DNA of 64,000 nt from Emticicia aquatilis (GTDB lineage: Bacteria > Bacteroidota > Bacteroidia > Cytophagales > Spirosomataceae), in NCBI RefSeq assembly GCF_014644295.1, contig NZ_BMKK01000008.1, forward strand, positions 186,001 to 250,000, written 5' to 3'. The notes below the pieces were generated by a model. The model did no database searches. It saw nothing but the letters and a program-made list of their open reading frames with translations, and was not told the DNA's origin. The position numbers and the translations under genes are program-made. Positions within the stretch are counted from its first letter, which is position 1. Every line of letters begins with the position of its first letter. Shown here one piece after another: positions 26,570 to 33,991 of the stretch.

Positions 26570-27739
26570 TTATTTATCCAATTTCGTCAACTCGCCTTTG
26601 CTAAATGGTTGCGATTCTACGAAAACTTCTTTGCCTTTTTTGTTCACAAAACCACTCTTGCCGAAGATACTCACACGAGCCATTCCTTCCGAAAAATTAT
26701 AGGCTTCGTCATAAATCATCGGAATAATTTCTTCACCCGATTTATCAATAAAACCATATTTTCCTGCAATAGCTACTCTGGCTACACCTTCCGAAAAGCC
26801 CCAAATATTGTCATATTTAACAGGCGTTACTTCTTTACCTGTTTTATCAATGACACCGTATTTTCCTTTTATGCTTACCACCATCAAACCTTCCGACGAA
26901 CCTTCAATGAAATCGTAGATAACGGGTACAACTTCATTGCCTGCTTTATCAATCATTCCCCATTTGCGTTTGCTGCGTACAACCGCCAAACCCTCTGTGA
27001 AGCTATCCACTTCATCAAAAGCATCAATTACAAACAGAGCATCGTTTTTGTCGATAAAGCCCCATTTTTTATTGTCAGTTTTTACTGCTGCACGACCTTC
27101 GGCAAAACTTTTGGCTGATTTATATCTTAACGGAATAATCTGAACACCTTTTTTGTCGATGAAGCCATATTTGTTTTCGATAGCCACACACGCCATTCCT
27201 TCTGAGAAACTTTCAGCTTTATCGAATTGCGGATGTGCTACATAATTATTCTTTCCGTCAATTACGCCCCATTTTCCGTATTGTTTCACAAAAGCTAAGC
27301 CTTCGCTGAAACTTAATACGTTTTCGTACTGAGGTGTAATCTTCAATTTACCTTTTTTATCTACAAAACCCCATTTTTCGCCAAGTCTGACGGCTGCCAT
27401 TGCTTGCGAAAAATTAAGTGCTTCGTCATAGACAAAAGCAATTTTCTCTTTGCCTGATTTATCTACAAAACCCCATTTGCCATTTTTTTCAACGGCTGCC
27501 ATGCCCTCGCTCATGTCGTAGGCATTTTCGTATTTGGCTGCTACAACCTCTTTTCCTTTTTTGTCAACAAAGCCAACTTTGTCTTTACTTTCAACCCGAG
27601 CAATGCCCGACTGAAAATCACTTACTTGTGTGGCTGATGCAAATTTCATTTTTGCTTCTTGGGCAAAAACATTACCCGAAAGCAAGGCAAGACCTAAAAA
27701 CAGGCTTTTATGTAAGTTGTTGTTAAGAAAATTATTCAT
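26570..27739 (-). CDS. Secreted WG-repeat protein
   Basis: 389 residues with a signal peptide (to about GNVFA, residue 26). The rest is ten tandem WG beta-hairpin repeats of about 34 residues, each with a core like KWGFVDKKGKEVV and an SEGMA/SEGLA lead-in (for example KWGFVDKSGK, KYGFIDKKGV, KWGMIDKAGN, KYGVIDKTGK). The last repeat has KSGFVNKKGK with Ser for the aromatic. WG repeats are common in Bacteroidota exported proteins; a role in binding or surface structure is inferred, not known. It has its own terminator. Confidence 0.85.
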   Translation of the reverse strand: MNNFLNNNLHKSLFLGLALLSGNVFAQEAKMKFASATQVSDFQSGIARVESKDKVGFVDKKGKEVVAAKYENAYDMSEGMAAVEKNGKWGFVDKSGKEKIAFVYDEALNFSQAMAAVRLGEKWGFVDKKGKLKITPQYENVLSFSEGLAFVKQYGKWGVIDGKNNYVAHPQFDKAESFSEGMACVAIENKYGFIDKKGVQIIPLRYKSAKSFAEGRAAVKTDNKKWGFIDKNDALFVIDAFDEVDSFTEGLAVVRSKRKWGMIDKAGNEVVPVIYDFIEGSSEGLMVVSIKGKYGVIDKTGKEVTPVKYDNIWGFSEGVARVAIAGKYGFIDKSGEEIIPMIYDEAYNFSEGMARVSIFGKSGFVNKKGKEVFVESQPFSKGELTKLDK

Positions 27740-27789
27740 GGGATTATATGGTTATTAGGAAAACAAATCTTGTACATTATACTGTATCA

Positions 27790-27966
27790 CGTTGCCAAAC
27801 TTGTGCCAATCGACCATTTTTGAATGGAATCTTACCCAACGGATACATTTACCGATTTGGCAGTTTTTGAAACGCAATTTGTCAGGTTTAATTTTTAATT
27901 TCTCTAAAGGGTCAAACTCAGTGCCAAGCTTGCCCCCAAAAAGATAAACTTAGCCAACGGATACAT
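27790..27966. repeat. Degenerate direct repeat in the WG/pheT intergenic region
   Basis: The 325-base gap (27740-28064) contains two related units. Each starts near TGCCAA(A/G)CTTG (27793 and 27923) and ends with an identical CCAACGGATACAT (27836-27848 and 27954-27966). No reading frame is supported. The remainder of the gap holds the pheT promoter. Confidence 0.35.
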
Positions 27967-28002
27967 GAGTAAAATTTAAGGAACCTCAAAGGGAAGCCTT
28001 CC

Positions 28003-28033
28003 TTTTGTTAACCATCAAAAAATATTACCTTTG
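28003..28033 (+). promoter_or_regulatory. pheT promoter
   Basis: TTTTG at 28003-28007, an 18-base spacer and TACCTTTG at 28026-28033, an exact TAnnTTTG match. The leader to the ATG is about 25 bases. Confidence 0.6.
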
Positions 28034-28064
28034 TGCAAATTATCGGATAGCAAATAGAGCATAA

Positions 28065-30497
28065 ATGAAAATTTCGTACAATTGGTTAAAGGGTTTGATT
28101 GATATTCAGGAATCGGCCGAAGAAATTGGTAAATTATTGACCGCTACTGGCTTAGAAGTAGAAGGCATCGAAGAAATAGAGTCGATAAAAGGTGGCTTGA
28201 AAGGTTTTGTAGTAGGCGAGGTGCTTACTTGCGAGACTTTTATGGTGAAAGAAAAACAACTAAGCCTCACAACCGTAAGCATAGGTGCCGAAACTCCTTC
28301 GACGATTGTTTGTGGAGCCGCCAACGTAAGAGCAGGACAAAAAGTGATTGTGGCTACGCTCGGAACAACCATTTATTTTGAAGACGGAAAATCTTTTGTA
28401 ATCGAAAAACGTAAAGTTTATGGGCATCCGTCAGAAGGAATGATTTGTGCTGAAGATGAGATTGGAACTGGGCATTCGCACGATGGAATTTTGGTTTTGG
28501 ATACTGATTTACCGAATGGTACGCCAGCAATAGAATATTTCAAATCTATCGGAAAATCGTTTGAAGCTGATTATCAAATCGAAATTGGTCTTACACCAAA
28601 CCGTGCCGATGCGGCTTCACATTTGGGAGTTGCTCGTGACCTAAGAGCTGTTTTGGGTCGTGAAATCAAAATGCCTTCTATCGAAAACTTCAAGCCAGTT
28701 TCTCAAACAACAGATTTTCAAATAAGCTTAGAAAATACTGAAGCTTGCCCACGTTTTTGTGGTTTAGAAATTCGTGGAATTACGGTAAAGGAATCGCCAG
28801 AATGGTTGAAAAATGCTTTATTGGCTATCGGTCTGAATCCAATCAGCAATATCGTTGATATTACAAATTATATCTGCCACACACTCGGACAGCCGATGCA
28901 CGCTTTTGATGCTGACGAAGTAAAAGGGCATAAAATTGTAGTCCGTGTGCCAGAAAAAGGCACAAAATTCACAACCCTTGATGGTACAGAACGCACACTT
29001 TCGGGTAGTGATTTGATGGTTTGTAATGCCGAGGAACCAATGGCAATTGCTGGTGTTTTTGGTGGTCAAAAGTCTGGTATCAAAAATTCTACACAAAATG
29101 TGTTCTTAGAAGTAGCTTATTTTAGTCCAGTTTGGGTACGTCGAACTGCTACTTTTCATGGCTTGAAAACCGATGCTTCGTTCCGTTATGAGCGTGGCAC
29201 TGACCCAAATATGCCTCCGTTTGCGATTCGCTTGGCGGCAGTTTTGATTCAAGAATTGGCGGGCGGAGAGATAATCGGCGAACCAATTGATGTTTATCCA
29301 AATCCAATTGCCAATTTTGGAATTACAGTAAAACATAAAAACATCAGTCGCCTAATAGGTAAAAACTTAGACGACCGTTTGATTCATAAGATTCTGAAAA
29401 GCCTTGATATTGAGATTTTGAGCGATAACGGTAGCGAAATGCAAGTAAGCGTTCCACCATACCGTGTGGATGTAACTCGTGAAGCTGATGTGATTGAGGA
29501 AATTTTGAGAATTTATGGTTTTGATAATATCGAACTTTCAGAAACGCTCCAAACTGATTTCTTATCGTCGTTTGCCGAGAAAGATGCCGATAAATTACAG
29601 TTCCGTATTATCGAATTGTTGGCAGCAAATGGTTTCAACGAAATTCAAACACTTTCAATTACCAGACCTGCTTATAATCAAGCACTTGAAGCAACTGCGA
29701 AAGGTGAAACGGTCACTTTGCTGAACCCATTGAGCGAAGAACTTTCGGTGATGCGTTCGAGTCTTTTATTGACTGGAATGGAATCGGTAGCATATAATAT
29801 TAACCGCCGTCAGAAAGATTTGAACTTATTTGAATTCGGACGTAGTTATTTCAAGAAAGACGACAAATATAAAGAAAATAAGCATTTAGGTGTTTGGATG
29901 ACGGGAAATCGTCAGTCAGAATCTTGGGCGAGTCCGAGTACACCTTTGGCTTTCCATGATTTGGCTTTGGTTGTGCAGAAAGTTTTGAAGGCAATGAAAG
30001 TTGTAAAATTCGACACACAGGAAGCTGATTCTTCGGTTTTCCAATATGGTCTTACTTATTTAATCAACAAAAAGCCAGTTGTAAGTTTGGGTTTAGTAAA
30101 ACCACAGTTGACTAAATTGGCTGATGTGAAACAAGCAGTTTTCTACGCTGATTTTGATTGGGAATATTTATTAAAACAATATTCGGGAAAAGTCGCTTTT
30201 GTTGAGATTCCGAAATTTCCAGAAGTACGTCGTGACCTTTCGTTAGTGATTGATTCAGAGGTGAAATTTGAGCAAGTTTCGGCCATTGCCGCCAAAACCG
30301 AAAAGAATTTACTCCAAAGCATCAATGCTTTTGATGTTTATGCAGGAGAAAAACTGGGTGAAGGTAAAAAATCTTATTCGGTGAGTTTCACACTCATCGA
30401 CAAAGAAAAAACTTTGACCGATGATGTGATAGATAAAACAATGCAACGCCTCATTGCTGCCTACGAAAAAGAACTGGGAGCAGTGATTAGAAAATAA
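28065..30497 (+). CDS. pheT: Phenylalanine--tRNA ligase beta subunit
   Basis: Large subunit of the (alpha-beta)2 enzyme; charges tRNA-Phe with PheS. 810 residues, full length. Starts MKISYNWLKGLIDI, the canonical N-terminus. In order: tRNA-binding EMAP-like domain (about 40-155, FVVGEVLTCETF), B3/B4 editing domain (about 210-370, with GLEIRGITVK, ITNYICHTLGQPMHAFDADEV), B5 (about 405-475, VPPYRVDVTREADVIEEILRIYGFDNI), the catalytic-like core and the C-terminal FDX-ACB anticodon domain (FPEVRRDLSLVID). pheS is not adjacent, which is common. Confidence 0.96.
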   Translation: MKISYNWLKGLIDIQESAEEIGKLLTATGLEVEGIEEIESIKGGLKGFVVGEVLTCETFMVKEKQLSLTTVSIGAETPSTIVCGAANVRAGQKVIVATLGTTIYFEDGKSFVIEKRKVYGHPSEGMICAEDEIGTGHSHDGILVLDTDLPNGTPAIEYFKSIGKSFEADYQIEIGLTPNRADAASHLGVARDLRAVLGREIKMPSIENFKPVSQTTDFQISLENTEACPRFCGLEIRGITVKESPEWLKNALLAIGLNPISNIVDITNYICHTLGQPMHAFDADEVKGHKIVVRVPEKGTKFTTLDGTERTLSGSDLMVCNAEEPMAIAGVFGGQKSGIKNSTQNVFLEVAYFSPVWVRRTATFHGLKTDASFRYERGTDPNMPPFAIRLAAVLIQELAGGEIIGEPIDVYPNPIANFGITVKHKNISRLIGKNLDDRLIHKILKSLDIEILSDNGSEMQVSVPPYRVDVTREADVIEEILRIYGFDNIELSETLQTDFLSSFAEKDADKLQFRIIELLAANGFNEIQTLSITRPAYNQALEATAKGETVTLLNPLSEELSVMRSSLLLTGMESVAYNINRRQKDLNLFEFGRSYFKKDDKYKENKHLGVWMTGNRQSESWASPSTPLAFHDLALVVQKVLKAMKVVKFDTQEADSSVFQYGLTYLINKKPVVSLGLVKPQLTKLADVKQAVFYADFDWEYLLKQYSGKVAFVEIPKFPEVRRDLSLVIDSEVKFEQVSAIAAKTEKNLLQSINAFDVYAGEKLGEGKKSYSVSFTLIDKEKTLTDDVIDKTMQRLIAAYEKELGAVIRK

Positions 30498-30505
30498 GAG
30501 AATTT

Positions 30506-30543
30506 AAGGAAGACTTCGTTTTAAACGAAGTCTTCCTTTTTTA
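30506..30543 (+). terminator. pheT terminator
   Basis: Strong 15-bp stem built on AAGGAAGACTTCGTT / AACGAAGTCTTCCTT with a very short loop, followed by a T-run. The outer stem AAGGAAGACTT recurs in a second hairpin at 58081-58117. Confidence 0.92.
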
Positions 30544-30595
30544 TGTATCTTTCTGGAAATTTTTCGTCTCAAGAAAAACTAAAACAATTTTGCTA

Positions 30596-31213
30596 ATGAA
30601 AAAGTATGTAATGTTGGCCATTTCGGCAGCTATTTTAAATGTTTTTGTTGTAAATGTGAGTGTAGCAAATACCTCTAATTTATTAGTTTTTCAAGAAGAA
30701 ACACCAGAAGCTGAAATTCTATTGGATAAAGCAATTGAAGCCGAAGCTGCGGGAAATCAAGAAGCTCTTTTGAGTTCTTTGACAGCTGGCACGGCTGCTC
30801 TCGAAAAGGAAGCAAATGCTGATAAAGGAAGTTTTAAAGACAAACTTTTGGGACAGGTAGGTGCATTACAAAAGTTTGCTCCGATGGTAAAAAGTGGACT
30901 TTTGAAAGGCGATATGCTTAAAAAAGTAATAAACACCGTGAAAATGCTATTAGCAGCCAAGAGAATTGAAAATGCTCTCGGTGGTTCAAATCTACTTGGC
31001 AATGTAGGTGGATTAACCAAAAACTTAGGTTTGATGAAAGCAGGTTTGCCTGCTCTCGGTGGCGATTCTCAGAGTAAATTGGGTGGCCTACTCGATACTG
31101 CTATGGGAAGTGTAGGAAACCTCAGTAAAGGAGGTATGACCGCCAAAGCTGCCGAACCAGCCGTAAAAAAACAACTCGGTGGAATCTTAGATTTTGTGAA
31201 AGGAGCGATATGA
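30596..31213 (+). CDS. Secreted Gly/Leu/Lys-rich protein, unknown
   Basis: 205 residues from ATG 30596, beginning with a signal peptide (MKKYVMLAISAAILNVFVVNVSVA). The mature part starts acidic (EETPEAEILLDKAIEAEA) and becomes a series of amphipathic Gly-rich helices (LLGNVGGLTKNLGLMKAGLPALGG, LGGLLDTAMGSVGNLSKGG). It resembles DUF-type helical repeats seen in Bacteroidota periplasmic proteins, but I cannot name the family. It follows the pheT terminator, with a near-consensus TATCTTTC box at about 30545. Confidence 0.5.
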   Translation: MKKYVMLAISAAILNVFVVNVSVANTSNLLVFQEETPEAEILLDKAIEAEAAGNQEALLSSLTAGTAALEKEANADKGSFKDKLLGQVGALQKFAPMVKSGLLKGDMLKKVINTVKMLLAAKRIENALGGSNLLGNVGGLTKNLGLMKAGLPALGGDSQSKLGGLLDTAMGSVGNLSKGGMTAKAAEPAVKKQLGGILDFVKGAI

Positions 31214-31264
31214 GTTCTGAAAGATTTGATTTATATTTTATTATCGCATCAATTCAATAAAATT

Positions 31265-31294
31265 CATTGCCGTCTGCTTTAGCTGACGGCAATG
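31265..31294. terminator. Bidirectional hairpin between convergent genes
   Basis: Perfect arms CATTGCCGTC / GACGGCAATG with a 10-base loop, flanked by A-rich sequence on the right and T-rich on the left. It lies between the secreted-protein gene and the epimerase gene, which converge here. Confidence 0.65.
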
Positions 31295-31309
31295 AAAAAT
31301 AAGCACTAT

Positions 31310-31711
31310 TTAGATAGACTGACACAACTCAATCAAAACTCCGTTTGTGCCTTTTGGGTGTAGGAAACACACCAATTTATTATCAGCACCACGCTTTGGT
31401 GTTGGGTTTAAAAGCGTGAAGCCTTCTGCTTCTAAACGTTTCATTTCTGCCAAAATATCATCTACTTCAAAGGCAATATGATGTATGCCTTCGCCTTTTT
31501 TCTCGATAAACTTTGCGATTGCACTATCAGGATTTGTGGCTTCGAGTAGCTCTACTTTAGTTTCGTTAATCTTGAAAAAAGAAGTTGTAACTCCTTCACT
31601 TTCAACGCTTTCTGATTTATACGGAGGCACGTTGAAAAGTTTAGTAAATAAATCATTTGAGGCAGAAATGTCTTTTACTGCAATCCCTATATGTTCTACG
31701 TTTGTTAGCAT
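31310..31711 (-). CDS. mce: Methylmalonyl-CoA epimerase
   Basis: Interconverts (2S)- and (2R)-methylmalonyl-CoA in propionate and branched-chain amino acid breakdown. 133 residues, glyoxalase/VOC fold, normal length. It opens MLTNVEHIGIAVKDISAS with the first metal His (H7), followed by KVELLEAT, GEGIHHIAFEVDDI (second metal His) and FLHPKGTNGVLIELCQ (metal Glu). The mutase genes are not in this window. Confidence 0.9.
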   Translation of the reverse strand: MLTNVEHIGIAVKDISASNDLFTKLFNVPPYKSESVESEGVTTSFFKINETKVELLEATNPDSAIAKFIEKKGEGIHHIAFEVDDILAEMKRLEAEGFTLLNPTPKRGADNKLVCFLHPKGTNGVLIELCQSI

Positions 31712-31750
31712 ACAATCTATTAATTTCTATAAATTTTGATGATGAATTTC

Positions 31751-31800
31751 TTCCTAATCCATAGCGTCTGGTTTGCAAACCAGACGCTATGGATTAGGAA
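31751..31800. repeat. Perfect 50-bp palindrome
   Basis: A loop-less perfect palindrome centred on GTTTG|CAAAC (31775/31776). Its arms contain TTCCTAATCCATAGCGTCTG and the exact complement. It lies in the gap between the divergent epimerase and SpeD-like genes. It looks like a REP/BIME-type or MITE-like element, or a large protein-binding site. There is no coding content. Confidence 0.7.
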
Positions 31801-31910
31801 ATCAATTTTAGTTTATCTAAAAAATATCTTGTACCAAAAGAATGGAAATTTCATGAAAAAATCTAACTTGCATCTCAAATAATCGCTAAACGATATAGAA
31901 ACACCATTCC

Positions 31911-32264
31911 ATGACCTATTCAAAGGGTTTGCATATTTTGGCCGAGATTGATACCACTGCAATCGAAGCTCTGACAGATTATGCAGCAGCCAAACAATTA
32001 TTACAGAAACTCATCGAAAAACACCGACTGACGATTGTGGGTGAAGTTTTTGCTAATTTTGAAGGAGGAGGTTTTACGGGTGTGTATTGCTTGACGGAAT
32101 CTCATATTTCGATTCACACTTGGCCAGAGTTTGGGCGAGTTACTTACGACGTATTTTTATCTAATTTTCGGAATAATAACGAAGCCATCGTGCGAGATTT
32201 TCACCAAGAACTCGTTGCGTTTTTTCAACCTACTGCATTAAATCTAAACGAACTTTATAGATAG
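31911..32264 (+). CDS. SpeD-like pyruvoyl decarboxylase (AdoMet decarboxylase family), Cys replaced
   Basis: 117 residues, class 1 bacterial AdoMet-decarboxylase fold, which self-cleaves to form a pyruvoyl cofactor. The cleavage motif is intact: LTESHISIHTWPE with Ser64 (pyruvoyl source) and His69 (processing). The position of the catalytic/proton-donor Cys (Cys83 in the Thermotoga enzyme, DVFTCG) is Ser84 here (DVFLSN). The enzyme may therefore act on another substrate or work differently. It is the first gene of a seven-gene run and abuts the next gene (stop TAG at 32262-32264, ATG at 32265). A downstream SpeE-like gene suggests a paired decarboxylase/aminopropyl-transferase pathway. Confidence 0.85.
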   Translation: MTYSKGLHILAEIDTTAIEALTDYAAAKQLLQKLIEKHRLTIVGEVFANFEGGGFTGVYCLTESHISIHTWPEFGRVTYDVFLSNFRNNNEAIVRDFHQELVAFFQPTALNLNELYR

Positions 32265-33539
32265 ATGAAGCAACGTATATGCACTAAATGTACAAACAAG
32301 ATTTCGATGAACGACAACGACACTTTTGTTGCTTGTTCGAAATGCTTTAGCTATCAAGAAGTTACCGAAAACGGAATGAAGTTTCTTTCTTCCTTCAAAA
32401 GTTCCAATCGCCCGAAAGAAGTTTGTTTTGAGTTAGGTCAAAGTATCAGAGTCAATGGGACAACTTATACAATTACAGGAATTACACAGAGAAATGATGG
32501 AACAAACCTAAGAATTAATTGGAGAGAGTACGTTTTAAATGATGGGATACAAGAAAGATTTCTAAATGAGTATAATGGGAATTGGCAATTAGTTTGGGCG
32601 TTAAATGAAAAATCGCCACTTACTGGTAATTATAATCTTTTTCAAAAATATTATCAAGATGTAAATTGGGCGGTAGGAGGCTTTAATTTCGATGTTGTTG
32701 ATACAAATAGAATCTATTCAAAAGAGTATATTTCTCCTCCCCAAATATTAATTGAAGAGGTTTATAGAACTTCTAATGGAAAAGAAAGTAACTCCGAATG
32801 GTATGAAGGTGAGTATGTAGATAATAATGAAATCTATCAAGAATATTTAAGTCTTGGGAATTCCACAACATTTCCCTCGAAAATTGGCGTAGGAGCAACC
32901 GAGCCTTATAAAAGTCAATTTTACTACAAAGATGCTTTAAAAATGAGCTTGATTGCTTTTGCGGTAATCTTGACGATTCAGCTATATTTTATGGCAACTT
33001 CGCCTACTACTACGGTTTTTAGAGAAACTTTCAGTGTGGCAGATTTAAAAATTGATTCAACCAGCACTAATCTGACTTCTGCCAAACCTATTGTTTCAAA
33101 AAGTTTTTCGATTGATAAAACAGGGAAAATTGAAATCGAACTTACTTCTGGCGTAGATAATTCGTGGTTAGAGTCGAATATCACGATGGTCAATGAAAGC
33201 ACACTCCAAGAATTGCCTATTGTGATTGGAAATGAATTTTACCATGGTTATGAAGGTGGCGAAAAATGGACAGAAGGCTCAACCAGTGCTTCAAAAGATT
33301 ATTCAGAAGTTCCCGCTGGAAAATATCATTTATTGATAGAAACCACAACACCCGCAACTAATGGTGGCACTTACGAAGTAAAACTTCAAACTGGCGGAAT
33401 TTATTGGATAAACATTTTTATTATGCTGTGCTTGATTGTTATCGTGCCATTGATAAAATATTTTCAAGAATATAATTTTGAAAAAGAACGCTGGGCCGAT
33501 AGTGATTATTCACCGTACGTAACTGAAGAAGACGAATAA
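32265..33539 (+). CDS. Zinc-ribbon DUF4178-type membrane protein
   Basis: 424 residues. The N-terminal treble-clef/zinc ribbon has Cys6, Cys9, Cys24 and Cys27 (CTKC...CSKC). Residues about 55-205 resemble the DUF4178 beta-barrel domain (LGQSIRVNGTTYTITGITQ, INWREYVL, GGFNFDVVD). A membrane helix (about 228-246) leads to a beta-rich extracytoplasmic domain (about 250-375), then a second helix (about 381-398) and an acidic tail (EKERWADSDY...EEDE). DUF4178 proteins are repeatedly found with SpeD/SpeE-like and DUF350 genes. Function unknown. It begins with the base after the SpeD-like stop, so translation is coupled. Confidence 0.7.
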   Translation: MKQRICTKCTNKISMNDNDTFVACSKCFSYQEVTENGMKFLSSFKSSNRPKEVCFELGQSIRVNGTTYTITGITQRNDGTNLRINWREYVLNDGIQERFLNEYNGNWQLVWALNEKSPLTGNYNLFQKYYQDVNWAVGGFNFDVVDTNRIYSKEYISPPQILIEEVYRTSNGKESNSEWYEGEYVDNNEIYQEYLSLGNSTTFPSKIGVGATEPYKSQFYYKDALKMSLIAFAVILTIQLYFMATSPTTTVFRETFSVADLKIDSTSTNLTSAKPIVSKSFSIDKTGKIEIELTSGVDNSWLESNITMVNESTLQELPIVIGNEFYHGYEGGEKWTEGSTSASKDYSEVPAGKYHLLIETTTPATNGGTYEVKLQTGGIYWINIFIMLCLIVIVPLIKYFQEYNFEKERWADSDYSPYVTEEDE

Positions 33540-33540
33540 C

Positions 33541-33714
33541 ATGAAATTAGATAACCGATATAAAATAATGTATGCAGCTTTTCTGATGGTGATAGTTGGC
33601 TACTTTGCCTATTCGCTGCAAGTTGGAAAGCTTTTTTATGAATTCAGCACCAAAAGCCAATGGGACGGCAGCAATAGCAGAACATCGGGCGTAAATCGTT
33701 TTTATCATAAATAA
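33541..33714 (+). CDS. 57-residue single-pass membrane peptide
   Basis: Short gene starting one base after the DUF4178 stop and ending TAA at 33712-33714. It reads MKLDNRYKIMYAAFLMVIVG and continues to ...GVNRFYHK. It has one transmembrane helix (about residues 9-26), then a soluble tail rich in Ser, Arg and Asn. Tight spacing and consistent codon use support a real gene. Family unknown; it is the third gene of the polyamine-like cluster and is followed by an attenuator-like hairpin. Confidence 0.6.
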   Translation: MKLDNRYKIMYAAFLMVIVGYFAYSLQVGKLFYEFSTKSQWDGSNSRTSGVNRFYHK

Positions 33715-33719
33715 TGTGG

Positions 33720-33741
33720 AACGAACATCCTGTTCGTTTTT
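33720..33741 (+). terminator. Intra-operon terminator/attenuator
   Basis: AACGAACA-TCC-TGTTCGTT followed by a T-run, sitting between the 57-residue gene and DUF350. It is inside an otherwise tightly packed gene run, so it probably lowers, rather than abolishes, expression of the downstream genes. Confidence 0.6.
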
Positions 33742-33772
33742 GTCTATAAAATTCATTCAAAAAATTAACAAT

Positions 33773-33991
33773 ATGACCGACATCCTTAGCCTCAAATACG
33801 TTTATGCCTCAGTGATTTATTCGTTGATTGGTATTTTTATTTTGGTAATTTCATTCGTGATTCTCGAAAAAATCACGCCCGAAAACATCTATAAAGAAAT
33901 CGTTCAGAAAGGAAATACCGCTTTGGCGATTATAGCAGGGGCATTTATTATTGCCGTAGCGATTATTATTAGTTCGGCCATTCATGGATAA
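33773..33991 (+). CDS. DUF350 membrane protein
   Basis: 72 residues from ATG 33773 (MTDILSLKYVYAS). Two hydrophobic helices: about 10-31 (YASVIYSLIGIFILVISFVIL) and about 50-70 (NTALAIIAGAFIIAVAIIISSAI). The linker KITPENIYKEIVQKGNTA is the DUF350 hallmark. This family (as in E. coli YjfL) is typically linked to SpeE-like, DUF4178 and PspA-type envelope genes. It ends 8 bases inside the next gene. It is a single-repeat version; many homologues carry two repeats. Confidence 0.75.
   Translation: MTDILSLKYVYASVIYSLIGIFILVISFVILEKITPENIYKEIVQKGNTALAIIAGAFIIAVAIIISSAIHG

Noticed and set aside
26609-27118. Open plus-strand frame of 169 codons antisense to the WG gene
   Set aside because: Repetitive because the WG repeats are repetitive on the other strand; no start signals.
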